Below are positions 24,960 through 36,360 of a stretch of DNA of 64,000 nucleotides, in pieces. This DNA comes from Sebastes aleutianus (lineage: Eukaryota > Chordata > Actinopteri > Perciformes > Sebastidae). The stretch spans positions 11,936,960-12,000,959 of the forward strand of contig CAKAKS010000062.1 of NCBI GenBank assembly GCA_916700875.1. Direction: 5' to 3'. The notes beneath the pieces are model-generated. The model was given only the letters and a program-made list of their open reading frames with translations, was not told where the DNA came from and did no database searches. The position numbers were made by a program, and so were the translations under genes. Position 1 is the first letter of the stretch; every line of letters starts with the position of its first letter.

Positions 24960-25552
24960 TTCTTACACTTGCATCCTAATTTCATCCATTAATATAAGTG
25001 TTACAGACTCTGACCTTAACACAGGAGCACGTATCCAACATCATTTTTTACGCATGAAATATAGTATACGTTTTTTGCTGTTTCAAGTATATTAAATAAC
25101 TCAGAGCATCTCAGTTGTAGATAATTACGCGAATAATCGTCTGTACTAAAAATACCGACAAGAAATATTTTTTCATGAGTGTAATCTTTGTTTTTATTCT
25201 ATTTGATCGAATATTTGATGCAGAAGTGGAGCACTTAGTGGAGGCACTATCAGGCCTCGCAGATTATTTTAGTCGTCATATTATTCTTCACCGTTGTTTT
25301 TAATTCAATGTCTATGGCTGTAGGTCTTGAATGAAGCCCATTTAACTGCCATTATTACGAATTAGGGCCGAATTAATGATTAAATCAGTGCAGAAATAAT
25401 CAAAACCCAGGAACTGAAATTTAAAGCGAGTTTACACACATGACATAAAACAAGTCTGGTGTTTTTTTCTATAGATCATCCATAAGATAAATAAATTACT
25501 TCAGATGGATCTGCACAAAATACAACTGAACGCAAGGTTTTAAATATTCACT
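24960..25552. other. Unique AT-rich 3' flank of foxd, possible conserved non-coding sequence
   Basis: About 600 bases just past the foxd 3' end, free of the interspersed repeats and microsatellites found elsewhere. It contains clustered TAAT/ATTA homeodomain-type cores, for example around 25360-25385 (AATTAATGATTAAATCA). Being repeat-free next to a developmental regulator makes it a candidate cis-element. No alignment supports this yet. Confidence 0.25.
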
Positions 25553-25558
25553 TTTATT
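25553..25558 (-). promoter_or_regulatory. Probable polyadenylation signal of the foxd gene
   Basis: AATAAA on the minus strand, 275 bases downstream of the foxd stop codon. It is the first canonical hexamer I found in the A/T-rich 3' flank. It implies a 3' UTR of roughly 290-310 bases with several A-rich tracts between 25560 and 25670. This rests on the motif alone. Confidence 0.5.
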
Positions 25559-25833
25559 TCTTTCCAGAAAAAAAATAATAAAGGAAACTCGTCATTTAAA
25601 TATTTTAAACAAAAGGAAGATAATTCATGATCAAAACAAAAAAAAACAAAAAAAAGGCGTCTGTTAAAAATATTTTTTTTGCCATAAAGGTGAAGAGTAG
25701 GGAGAGTTTTTTTTAATTAACATATCTACAACATTCTTTGAAAGCAGACTCATCCAACTTCTGGAGGAATTCTGCTTTAAAATGTCTCTTGTTACCTGAG
25801 AAAAAGTTCATAGTCCGGTTGTGTGTGTAGTGA

Positions 25834-26769
25834 TTATTCGTTGGTAGTAGCAGTGTTCATGCGTTTGGCCAGGAGGTCCATGGTGCCTGCTCGCTGTAGT
25901 TTCTGATACTCCTGGTGTAAACTGAGGAAGTGTGGAGACGCAGCCGGGTGGAAGAGCGCAGGAGACGCGTAGCTGGAGCTCAGAGGAGCGGAGTAAGAAG
26001 TACATGTTGCCGGGGAGAAGGCGTCGATGCCCGGCTGCGCCTGCTGGAGGAACGCCTTGGCTGAGAAGAAGCTGGAGAGAGCCGGCAGGATGCTGCTGAC
26101 AGGTGGGATGGCTCCGTGGTGATGGTGATGGAGGTAAGGGTAAATCTCCAGACTTGGCAGCTGCAGAGCAGCAGCGCCAAATGCATACTGCGGGAATCCG
26201 TGCAGTCCGCCGCTGGACTCCATCAGGTGCTGCTGCTGCTGGTGGTGCTCCTTCATCAGCGGGTCGAAGCGAAAGTGCTGCCGCTTGAAGCGCTTCCTCC
26301 GCCGCAGGAAACTCCCGTTCTCGAACATGTCGGAGGAGTTTGGATCCAGCGTCCAGTAGTTGCCCTTCCCAGGGTTTCCTGGCTCTCTGGGCATTTTTAT
26401 GAAGCAGTCATTGAGCGACAGGTTGTGTCTGATGGAGTTCTGCCACGCCGGGAATTTCTCCCGGTAATACACGAAGCGCTGGCTGATGAAGTCGCAGATC
26501 TCGCTGAGGGTGAGTCGTTTCTTCGGACTCTGCAGGATGGACATGGTGATAAGAGCGATGTAGGAGTATGGAGGCTTCACCGATGCGGGACCTTTGTTTT
26601 TAGCAGGAGAAGGAGACACCGGATGATCTGGACTGTAGGTGTCCAACTCTTTAGTCTGGCTGCTGGACGTCTCATCCAAAGGTAAGAGCTGCTCCTCTCC
26701 GCTGTCTTTAAGTCCTTCCCCTACTACGTCGATAACAATATCCTCCATGATGTCCAAACCCAATGTCAT
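25834..26769 (-). CDS. FoxD-subfamily forkhead transcription factor, single exon (foxd5/foxd7-like)
   Basis: A 311-residue intronless reading frame. FoxD proteins are nuclear winged-helix DNA-binding regulators of early embryonic and neural or neural-crest patterning (family knowledge). The forkhead domain spans about residues 64-163: it opens VKPPYSYIALITMSILQSP, has recognition helix NSIRHNLSLND at 111-121, and closes with the basic wing NGSFLRRRKRFKR. Residues 9-19 (EDIVIDVVGEG) match the acidic FoxD N-terminus. The C-terminus has a Gln run (177-180), a His run (214-218) and Ala/Ser/Pro-rich sequence. The start is the ATG at 26769, giving MTL as in other FoxD proteins, with A at -3. The frame runs upstream through TTG 26811 to a stop at 26833-26835 with no other ATG. 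Departures from the usual FoxD forkhead are Val100 after RF where Pro is normal, EIC for GIC, CFIKMP for CFVKIP, and NSSDMFEN for xSEDMFDN. The Groucho-binding eh1 motif (FSIxxI) is not evident. FoxD membership is secure. The paralogue (foxd5 versus foxd7) is inferred and needs a tree. Confidence 0.95.
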   Translation of the reverse strand: MTLGLDIMEDIVIDVVGEGLKDSGEEQLLPLDETSSSQTKELDTYSPDHPVSPSPAKNKGPASVKPPYSYIALITMSILQSPKKRLTLSEICDFISQRFVYYREKFPAWQNSIRHNLSLNDCFIKMPREPGNPGKGNYWTLDPNSSDMFENGSFLRRRKRFKRQHFRFDPLMKEHHQQQQHLMESSGGLHGFPQYAFGAAALQLPSLEIYPYLHHHHHGAIPPVSSILPALSSFFSAKAFLQQAQPGIDAFSPATCTSYSAPLSSSYASPALFHPAASPHFLSLHQEYQKLQRAGTMDLLAKRMNTATTNE

Positions 26770-26822
26770 AGTAGATGTCCGGCGGGTAAAAAGCTCAACA
26801 CCACCTGCCAACAGGTGTGGAG

Positions 26823-26895
26823 AGTGACAGCTCTAGAACTCTAGAACTCTAGAACCCCTGGACTCTAGAACTCTTGAATTTTAGAACTCTTGGAC
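26823..26895 (-). repeat. Octamer tandem repeat in the probable foxd 5' UTR
   Basis: On the plus strand CTAGAACT is repeated three times without gaps (26833-26856, last copy ending CC). Looser copies of the TAGAACTC type follow to about 26890. The array begins about 60 bases upstream of the foxd ATG and supplies the in-frame stop that closes the reading frame. It may be part of the transcribed leader or the proximal promoter. Confidence 0.6.
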
Positions 26896-27215
26896 AGACT
26901 TTTACGCACGACTCCTCGTCTCCATTCACAAAAAAAAAAAGTGAAAATCCGAGCGCAGTCCTCCTCCTACTTCTTTTCAACAAAGCAGACTCTTCTCCAA
27001 ACCGCATGTATCCTTTATTTCTGGTGCATATATCATAAGCGCAAAAAGGGAGTGATTGTTGTGCGTAAAAGCGTAAAAAGTGCAGTGCGCGTCCTCCTCC
27101 GAGGTGTCCAGCATCATCTGTAATCTGTGTTGCTTTTCCTGTAGGTCGGCTGGATGTGATGTCACGTCGAGGCACCATCCTGACCAATGAGAGAGACGCA
27201 AAGGGTACCAAGAAG
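26896..27215 (-). promoter_or_regulatory. Presumed foxd proximal promoter region
   Basis: This block lies directly upstream of the foxd start, has no interspersed repeat and is less AT-rich than its surroundings. It has one CCAAT pentamer on the plus strand at 27184-27188. CCAAT works in either orientation. I saw no convincing TATA box, so the transcription start cannot be placed. The assignment rests mainly on position. Confidence 0.3.
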
Positions 27216-28009
27216 AAGGCCTGTTACCAGCCTCCCACCAGCAGCACTCTCATCATCATCCAGCACATCAAGTGCCAAGTCGACGCGGACATTAGAGAGC
27301 CATTATAGTGAAAACATCCTCATGAGCAGGAGATCAGAAGGAGACTATTTTTAGAGAGCAGTTCACATTCTTCATTCAGGGTGTTGATTTCAGAGTGGGC
27401 CTAAACATGTTAAGTTGTGACAATAAATATGAATAAAACGAAGACAAAATAAAGTAAGAGCGATTTTTAGTCATCCGTCAAACATATTATTTAACTTCTA
27501 AACTATAAGTTATTATTAGCATTTTCCAAAAAAATATTCCATTTATATATATATTTTTATTATTCCTTTCCTAATACCTTTGTATTCTGTGTATTTTTTT
27601 AAATTTAATTTAATATCATGTAATGTTATTTAATTGAATTTTTTAATTTTACATCGACCCAAAAACAAAGACAGAAGACAGAAACTATCATCTAAACGTG
27701 CAACGCTGACAGAAAATGACAATTAAGGAGCATAAATACCCGTAAATAGGTCTGTTTTAACTTCCCAAATAAGATGATAAGACACTTCAGTGACATCAGA
27801 TCACCATCCTGCATTTAAAGAGTGATGGGGGGGAAATCCCCAAACGCTTCTCTACGTGAGGCAGAGATTTAAACCCTAATCCCCCACGAAGCCTCCTGCA
27901 GCAGCCGCCCTTTACGCACACACTTGACGCACAATTACATGTTTCCAGACGCAGAGGGATAAAAACTGCAATGTCTGCTGCTGCGAAAATAAGAATTTGG
28001 TGACTTCTT
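27216..28009. other. Distal upstream flank of foxd
   Basis: AT-rich, repeat-free except for T/A runs at 27530-27650. It could hold cis-regulatory sequence. No specific element is visible. Confidence 0.4.
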
Positions 28010-28150
28010 TAATAATAATAATAATACATTTTATTTATATAGCGCTTTTCTGGATACTCAAAGACACTTTACACAGATAAAATGATCATAAAACAAGGAC
28101 ATCATAAAAATATTTTTAAAAAAAATCACACAATATTAATTACACATTAA
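28010..28150 (+). repeat. Dispersed repeat with TTTATTTATATAGCGC core, copy 1
   Basis: An (AAT)n tract is followed by ATTTTATTTATATAGCGC and CAAAGACACTTTACAC. Similar cores follow a short microsatellite at 38933-39075 and 48243-48400. A simple-sequence tail next to a fixed core suggests a retroposon 3' end. This is an inference. Confidence 0.55.
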
Positions 28151-29634
28151 AAGCAGTTATAAAAAGGTGAGTTTTGATTAGTGATTTGAATATGGACAGG
28201 TTGGTGCATCTGATGTGTTCCAGATCCAGAGTTCCAGTTATCTTTGATAAGAGGACTGTGTGACTCTGTTTTTTCAAAATTTACAGAAGTTGCACTAGGG
28301 GCTTTCGTTTTGATAAACATCACCATATGTGTGAAAACGGAGAAGAAATAATATTTGATGTGCATAACCTGAGATTTTCTGGTTATAGAAACTCTATACA
28401 CTCTCTGTTCTCCATTTGAAACCTATCAAAGTCCACCATAACCCTAGTCAGATTATCTGCTTTAATAATGGGCGACTGGAAGCGGAATGGTCATATTGGG
28501 ATGAAAGTAATAGATTTTCACTTGCTCAGACATAAAAGAGAAGAGGGCGCTTTTGGTATTGTTGGGAGGCCTCTGGTTGTTTGTGTTTAATGACGGAGCT
28601 CTTTGTTGGGGATTCCCACATTTCCTGCCTCTAATCGCATTGATACCTCAGGGCAGAGAGTTGGGACTGGGTCCGGACTGGGTGGGCTACACGGTACCAA
28701 GCAAAGCTGCACATGATTTCCACAAATTCATCACGCATGTCTTCAGATTGGAAACAGGCCCGGGCGCAAGTTGTGTGGTTCCAATAAGGCGCGAGAGAGC
28801 AGGAGCGCGCAAATCACTATAGAAGCTGAAGGTATATATGGCGCTATTAAGTGGATCCAACATGTGCGTCATTCCAGGGGACAAACAAGGGGGAGAAACT
28901 GGTGATGGAGAAGACATTTTCAGAGTAATGCGCCCAAACTGTCCTGCAACACACACACACAGCTGGTATTGAAATGCTTCCTGATGTTCAATTTACAGAT
29001 ATGGCCTCCAACTTTTTATTTCTGGTAATTTTTGTAAGAACCATCATAAAAAGCTATGCACCATTAACTTCTGGCTCAGGTGTTTTTTTCTTTTCTTCAT
29101 TTCTTTTTATTTATTAAAAAAAGGTGAAATATGGAAATCATTGTGTTTTATTTTTAACCCATGGAGACGCATTATGTACACATTTTAACAGTGCTGGCCT
29201 GCCAATAGAGGGCGCTAAAAAACATTACTACTACTACTACACTGAAAAAAAAAGTTCTTTGAATTTACTAGATTTTAATATGGACATCGGTCCCACATGA
29301 TCAGAATGTGGCCAACTGACCTAATTTTCTTCTTTTTCTCAATCAATTATTGCTCGTCAAACCAAAATGATTAATTCACATTAGACTGTTTAAAAGAATC
29401 ATGTTGAGTCAACACATTATTTTCCAGTTACAATAATACCAATTTATTGTGTAATGTTAAAGTAATTTCATCATTTGTATAATTGTTATTATTATTATTA
29501 TTAGTATTAGTAGTATACTACTACTAATAATAATTAAAATTATACAAATTGTCAATATTTGTGTTTAAAATATGGAATGCACCCAGTAATATGTGTAATT
29601 TGATTGTAATGTGATTATATTTTTTGTATTAATA
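28151..29634. other. Gene-free stretch
   Basis: Unique sequence. A small inverted AT palindrome of (ATT)n/(AAT)n lies at about 29485-29535. No gene. Confidence 0.5.
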
Positions 29635-29807
29635 ATCTGAATCTGTAAAGTACCTAAAGTTGTCAGATAAATGTAGTGGAGTAAAAAAAGTCTAATATTT
29701 CCCTCTGAGATGTAGTTGAGTAGAAGTAGAAAGTAGCAGAACATGGAAATACTTAAGAAGAAGCACCTCAGAATTGTATTTAAGTACTTTGTTACATTCC
29801 ACCACTG
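29635..29807 (-). repeat. Teleost repeat end, CAGTGGTGGAATGTAAC type (reverse)
   Basis: Ends GTTACATTCCACCACTG and contains GTAGTTGAGTAGAAGTAGAAAG and GGAAATACTTAAG, the complement of the family at 7966. Confidence 0.6.
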
Positions 29808-30551
29808 AGTACATTTTATACTGTTGTGTTTTTTAAAAGCATTATTTACTCTTCCTGTTGGAATAAAATAAGTGTTAATTATTTAACTGCAAAGTAGTAA
29901 TGTGTTTTTGATACCTTCGCTTTTTTTTTTGCATTAAATCATACCAGGATGTTTGCTGAAATTGATTGAAATGTGGCACAGCCCCACCAAGAAAAAAATT
30001 CCACCAGCCGCCACTGCATTTTAATAATAACAAATCTGCTATCTAACAAAAACCAGCATTGTGTTAGAGATCTTATTTGTGTTGTGCAGCAGATGAATAA
30101 GTGGGAGAGTGAAGCAGCCACCGAGGACTTGGTGTAATAACACCATTTGGCAGGAAATAAACAGGCCTGGAGGATCTCACTGGATCATTCTGGATAAATG
30201 AATCTCCAGGTCAGGAGCCGGGTTAGATGGAGCTGTTACTGAGCTTCTTCAGTTGAAAATGTTTTCTTATCTCAGTGAAAACTTGAAGCCCTTTCGCATG
30301 ATTCAGAGAGTGATAGAAAAAAAACATCAGACTGAGCGTGTTTTTCATTGGGAGAGGCTTCAAAGAGGCTGGAGGTTGTTTTCACATAATGCCCCCCTCT
30401 CTCTCATCTTGATTCCCTTAAAATCTTGGCAGTACACTGGACAATAATATAACGTGTAATTTAAGGTATCATGAATCATAACTGCATGAAACGGAGTCAG
30501 ACAACGGAGAGGTGCTGAGCCAAACACATCTGCAACACACACTCACACACA

Positions 30552-30814
<263 letters not shown>

Positions 30815-31354
30815 ACACTCACTGAGACAGAGTTTAGGGGAGGATAGCCTACATGTGTAAATTTCATGAGCTGAACTGGTCATTAACACATTATTTATGG
30901 GGTCTGACAGGCGGCTCCACGTGGTGAAGTGACGCAACCTGTTCCTTGTGTGTGTGTCTCATCGTTTCATTGTAATCTATGTCTGAAACATACTTTCCTC
31001 AATAATCCAGTTGTGTGTTGTGTAAAGCCGTTTGATGAGGAATGACACATCTGTATCTGAAGTCCTATCAGTCACAGGACAGTGGTGCACCTCTGGCTAT
31101 GTGGCGCCATCTTCTGGTGTGAAATTGAAACGCCTGTAATAAAGAAAACCTCACAATTTACGATAAATTCAGGCTACATCTATAGGCCTAATCTAATTTT
31201 GGGAAGGTAGATAAAATATTGAAAACAACTGTGATTCAACAGCAACACAAATACAGCCCCTAAAGCGGCTTCAACAAAAACTGAACACAAACATTAATAA
31301 AGGCAGGGCTGATGATCGACATCAATGGATATATATATATATATATATATATAT

Positions 31355-31979
31355 AAGGGCTGTCAATCAATTAAAATAATTAATTGCGTATTGCATATTT
31401 TTTTCTCCATTCAAAATGTACCTTAAAGGGAGATTTATCAACTATTTAATACTTTTATCAACATGAGAGTGGGCAAATATGCTGCTTTATGCAAATGTAT
31501 GTATATATTTATTATTGGAAATCAATTAACAACACAAAACAATCACAGATATTTTCCAGAAACCCTCACAGGTACTGCATTTAGCATAAACATATACTCA
31601 AATCATAACATGGCAAACTCAAGCCCAACAGGTAACAACAGCTGTCAGTGTGTCAGTGTGCTGAATTGACTATGACTTGCCCCAAACTGCATGTGATTAT
31701 CATAAAGTGGGCATGTCTGTAAATGGGAGACTCGTGGGTACCCATAGAACCCATTTCCATTCACATATCTTGAGGTCAGAGGTCAAGGGACCCCTTTGTA
31801 AATTGCCATGCCAGTTTTTCCTCACCAAAATTTATTACAAGTTTGGAGCGTTATTTAACCTCCTTTGCGACAAGCTAGTATGACATGGTTGGTACCAATG
31901 GATTCCTTAGGTTTTCTAATTTGATATGATGCAATGATATGAAGATTTTCAATCTAGCTGTAAAACTGAGCCTGCTACA
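31355..31979 (+). mobile_element. fam1 copy E, right end missing
   Basis: The left terminus is AAGGGCTGTCAATC directly after a (TA)n tract. The core is present with DR1 at 31773-31785. Homology stops at about 31979, in the CTGAGCCTGCTACA block, before the right terminus, where TA/CA-rich sequence takes over. Confidence 0.75.
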
Positions 31980-32018
31980 TATATACATACATATACAGTT
32001 CATACATACATACTATAC

Positions 32019-32611
32019 TAGGGATGAAAAACCTAACCGTAAAAAAACTAACTGTCCAAACCGAACCGTGCTCTTGTTGAACCATTGCACCACTATTAAA
32101 TGCAGGCCTACTAATTATATGATGAGGTGCCAGAGACACAGAAGAGGCAATTATCTGAACATAGGCCTACTTGACCATAAAGTAGCCTGCCCTATTTCAT
32201 GTATAAAATCAGTGTTATGGCTTCATATAATACTGTATAGAAATATCATTCATTACTAGTGAATGGAGGCATTCAGTTACATACAATGGCACCACCACAA
32301 GCATGTAATGTAGCCATACTTTCCGACATTTTTGGTGGCATCTTGGAACTCTGAGCTACCAACTCCGTTGAATACATCACACTCGACTTCACCACACCAC
32401 ACACTGTAGGTAGTGGGCCAATCACAAGTCACATTAAATCAGAGAACGCTTGCTGTGATTGGCTGCGGGCAAAACCATACAAATAGTTATTCTTTTACAA
32501 AAAAGGATCAAATGCAGGTGTTGTTTGATTGGAGAAGTTTTGATACTACTTGGTACTGGGTTATTTTGGTCAGTACCTTAAAAGGTATCATGTACTGATA
32601 CGCAGCCCTAT
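32019..32611. mobile_element. Possible hAT-type repeat remnant
   Basis: TAGGGATGAAAAACC near the left edge and GATACGCAGCCCTA near the right edge could be decayed hAT ends. The GTACTTGG / GGTATCATGTACTGATACG part near the right end resembles the end of another teleost repeat. No target duplication was seen. Confidence 0.35.
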
Positions 32612-34610
32612 TCATTTCATAAATATAAAAATATCATTCATTACTATTAATCAATCATTCAATCAATCAATTTATATATTATGGAGTTCAAACACATTGA
32701 AAATGTTATGTTTTTCTCGCCAATAAAATAAATAAAATCATTTCATCAAATTTGGATTATTTTCTAAATTGTTAAAGTTTAGGTGGAATTAAAGGGTCGA
32801 TTCAGGAGTTTAACAGGTTAAAACTAAGCATGAATAAAATAGTTCAGCCTGATTTGTGGCTGCTTTGTTGTGTAAAAGTTTGACATACTATGAAGTTGTT
32901 CAACTGAAAACTATAAGCTGCCTTGTACGTTGACTGAAACAGCACTTCATAGTTAGCGTTCTGGAGAGTTCACCTACAATGTATGCTGGGACGTATGCTA
33001 ACAACATTTCTCAGCAACTTAATTTGATATGATGAAATTAATTAAATTGATAAGTAGTCAAAGTATACGCATTCTTAGCTGAGCTGAGCCCCAAATAAAG
33101 GCCACCTCACCTAAAGCCGCTAGTGTTCAGGTGTAATACCATTAACCATAGCTACATTTCACTTACATCTGCAAGTTTCAGGGTCCTGGTATTGTGCATG
33201 CTGGCTCACTGTCAGGGCTCACTGGGACACCTAAATGGAAAAGAGCCAACATTAATGTTATTAGTAACACTGTGCTTTACCTGTTATGACAAGTCAAAAC
33301 GTCTGCTGTGAAAAAGGTCTATTGTTTAGGCCGTCATGTGCTAACTAAACTGATCACCAACCAAGACACACCTGCATTTGAGTGACTCACCACCTCAGTT
33401 AAACAATTTACTGGCTTCACCTAAACTTAAATCACAAGGCTTGATCATTTCTGGTTTGAAACTAACATGAGGCAATGAGTAATGATCAGATTATTGCATT
33501 AAAGTGAATGAGACAGTTTTATGAGGAAACTGTAGTTTATCATATAACTTTTACTTGACGGTTTGTTAGTGTTCAGCTTCTGTATTTTTAAAGTTTGGGC
33601 CTGTAGAGCAGAGCTACAGAGTCCCACAGCACACAAAGCCAATGTCAAATGATAGGCCTACTTAATCCGCAGATCAACTCACGAATGTGTTGACATGTTG
33701 AATAATGTACTGATATTTCTTTGGCTAAAATATTGAGGAAGACAGACACTGAGGAGGAGAAGGAGAAACAATTTGGACTCAGGAAATGAACAGCAGGATA
33801 CTGATCACACAATTCTGTAATACATTGCAATTTTATAATGATAAATGACAGTTTATAATTGTGATGACAACACTGAGTGCAGAGTGTAACCAAATCCCCT
33901 CCTACCTTGGGGTTTTACTGATTTAGAATGATTTAAAAAGTTCCTCAATATCTCCAATAGAGGGTGCTCTTACATCAGTCATAAGATGAGATTTTCTGGC
34001 GTGCAAAGAAACTTTTAATTACATCCATTTCTGAGCTTTAGAAACTGGTATTTTATATACAAATTATGGGTCCAGTTTGGGATTTGCGTGCAATCGTCTG
34101 GTGTGGAGCTTTACCTCAGAATTACCATCATACTGACAAGTGAACCGAAAGACACAGTAACACACTGCACTTTGGTCAGAACGCATCAGTGCTCTGCTGA
34201 CCTCAGAGAGCATTTTTCTGTATGCCTTGACACTGAAAACTACTACGCCAACGCCAAATGCCTGCGGAACGCACGGCAGATATTTCCAACATTATTTTTC
34301 TATTGGGACTGACAGCAGCGGTCTGCCTGTAGTGTCGTGTTCGCCCCCGAGCTGCTGTCAGATAGGGCTTTGAGGATGGAAGGAATGCAGATGTTGTGTT
34401 TCAAAGCTCAGCACATACCATGATTGTCAGGGGTTAGGGCGCTGGCTGGAGGGACTGTGTGCATCCGACAGCGAGCTATTAGACCGCAGGGTGTAATGAG
34501 AAGTTACAGGAGCTGGAGACTGGCTTTACAGGCACTGTAGTGGTTGATGGAGGAAGATAAGAAGACTGCAGACTTCCGTGTGGCACATTTGGGCTCTGTT
34601 CAAACCCTGT
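32612..34610. other. Gene-free stretch
   Basis: AT-rich unique sequence. No supported frames or repeat termini. Confidence 0.5.
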
Positions 34611-35284
34611 TTAAAGCTGCAGTAGGCAGAATGTTTTTGGCATCATTGGGCAAAAATTCCATAATAACCTTTCAGCATTTTGTAATTCAAGTGTTCTGAG
34701 AGAAAACTAGACTTGTGCTCCTCCTCATGGCTCTGATTTCAGGCTTTAAAAAAATCTAGCCCGTGATGGGAGACTTTGACCAATCACAGGTCATTTCGGA
34801 GAGAGAGCGTTCCTATTGGCTGTTCATTCTACGGAGGCAGCTGTCAATCACTCGAGGACTCCGATCAAACGGTCAAACTAGGCAGCGCTGATCGAATACA
34901 GTATGAATTAATATTCTGTTACTGTAATGCCTGATTCCTGCATAAAACGTTTTCAGAAACATCTTGTAGTGTACTGTTTAGCTGTAAAATGAGAAAGTGT
35001 GCTCTGGTGGGCGGTGCTTGGTATTTCCTCAACTGATCTCAACATGGCTGCCGGGTCACAAACTTGCTCATTTTACAGCTAAACAGTACACTACAAGATG
35101 TCTCTGAAAGCATTTTATGCAATAAATAGGCATTACAGTAACGTGAAATCTTGCAGATGCCATTAGAAGCACCGGAGGACACAGAGGCACATGATTTTTT
35201 TTCAGACTACCTGTCTCATGCACTACTGTCAGGATATAGTGACTGTTTTAACAACATATTTGCTCCGATCTGCCTACTGCTGAA
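34611..35284. mobile_element. MITE with GCAGTAGGCAGA ends and an internal long hairpin
   Basis: Begins TTAAAGCTGCAGTAGGCAGA. Its end contains TCTGCCTACTGC (35269-35280), the exact reverse complement of GCAGTAGGCAGA at 34619-34630. I recognise the interior (CCAATCACAGGTCATTTC and similar) as an abundant percomorph repeat. An internal inverted repeat of about 74 bases per arm is described as its own feature. Confidence 0.7.
34919..35142. repeat. Long internal inverted repeat (hairpin)
   Basis: The left arm (34919-34992) runs GTTACTGTAATGC to TGTAAAATGAG. The right arm (35067-35142) is its near-complete reverse complement, from CTCATTTTACAGC to GCATTACAGTAAC. The loop is about 74 bases. A transcript would form a long stem. 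The mismatches and small indels are typical of an old transposon end. Confidence 0.8.
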
Positions 35285-35806
35285 AACTTCCTGTTTTCTT
35301 CCTCCTGCAGCCTCAGATGGGATGCTAATCTTCTACATCTTAACTGGCATTGTTTTGACAGCATGTTACAGCGTGTCCGAAAGGGACACAGAGGCATTTC
35401 ATGGAAAAAATGCATCTGGTATGACGAGTTTGTTTAGACGATGATCTCCTGGGAAATGGGGGAAAATAAGACAAGATCTAAGTCGCAGGGTTTGGTGACG
35501 TAAGCGGGCAGATGTTGGGGAGTCCGGGGCAATGATACTCCAAAATCCAGTGTACAAACACACCCATCAGGGCTGCGGCCGCTCTCTCTTTCATGAGGCT
35601 TTTCCAAAGTTTGGATGAGAGAAATCTAAGAGTCAGTGGTAACGGTCGGACCACCTGGTTTTACTAATCCTTAAAAAACAAAACTTCGAGATGGTTTGCT
35701 TAGACTGAAACTTTGTACCGCCAAACTTCTCCACTTACTCACTGGGCACAATTTTCCAAACAGCTGCAAGAAAGAGAGAAAAGAGAAAGCTCTAAATGCT
35801 TCATTC

Positions 35807-36360
35807 TAGGGCTGTCAATCGAGATTTGTCAAGTATCTAATATTCTTATCAATATGGGAGTGGACAAATATGCTGCTTTATGCAAATGTATGTATATATT
35901 TATTATTGGAAATCAATTAACAACACAAAACAATGACAAATATTGTCCAGAAACCCTCACAGGTACTGCATTTAGCATAAAAAATATACTCAAATCATAA
36001 CATGGCAAACTGCAGCCCAACAGGCAACAACAGCTATCAGTGTGTCAGTGTGTTGACTTGACTATGACTTGCCCCAGACTGCATGTGATTATCATAAAGT
36101 GGGCATGTCTGTAAAGGGGAGACTCGTGGGTACCCATAGAACCCATTTTCATTCACATATCTTGAGGTCAGAGGTCAAGGGACCCCTTTGAAAATAGCCA
36201 TGACAGTTTTTCCTCTCCAAAATTTAGCGTAAGTTTGGAGCGTCATTTAACCTCCTTCCCGCTTGTATGACATGGTTCGTACCAATGGATTCTTTAGGTT
36301 TTCTAGTCTCATATGATACCACTATCTTCACTCGCATCACTCTTAACTTTGACAGCCCTA
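35807..36360 (+). mobile_element. fam1 copy F with perfect 8-bp target duplication
   Basis: Begins TAGGGCTGTCAATC and ends TTTGACAGCCCTA. CTTCATTC lies immediately on both sides (35799-35806 and 36361-36368). An 8-bp duplication with these ends is characteristic of the hAT superfamily. DR1 lies at 36165-36177. About 150 bases near the left end are deleted relative to copy D. Confidence 0.9.

Noticed and set aside
26116..26685. 189-codon plus-strand frame opposite foxd
   Set aside because: It is the antisense shadow of the forkhead coding sequence. It has no domain, and its openness follows from codon bias on the other strand.
25834..26811. foxd model of 325 residues starting at 26811
   Set aside because: The codon at 26811 is TTG, not ATG. 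The first in-frame ATG is at 26769 and gives the expected FoxD N-terminus.
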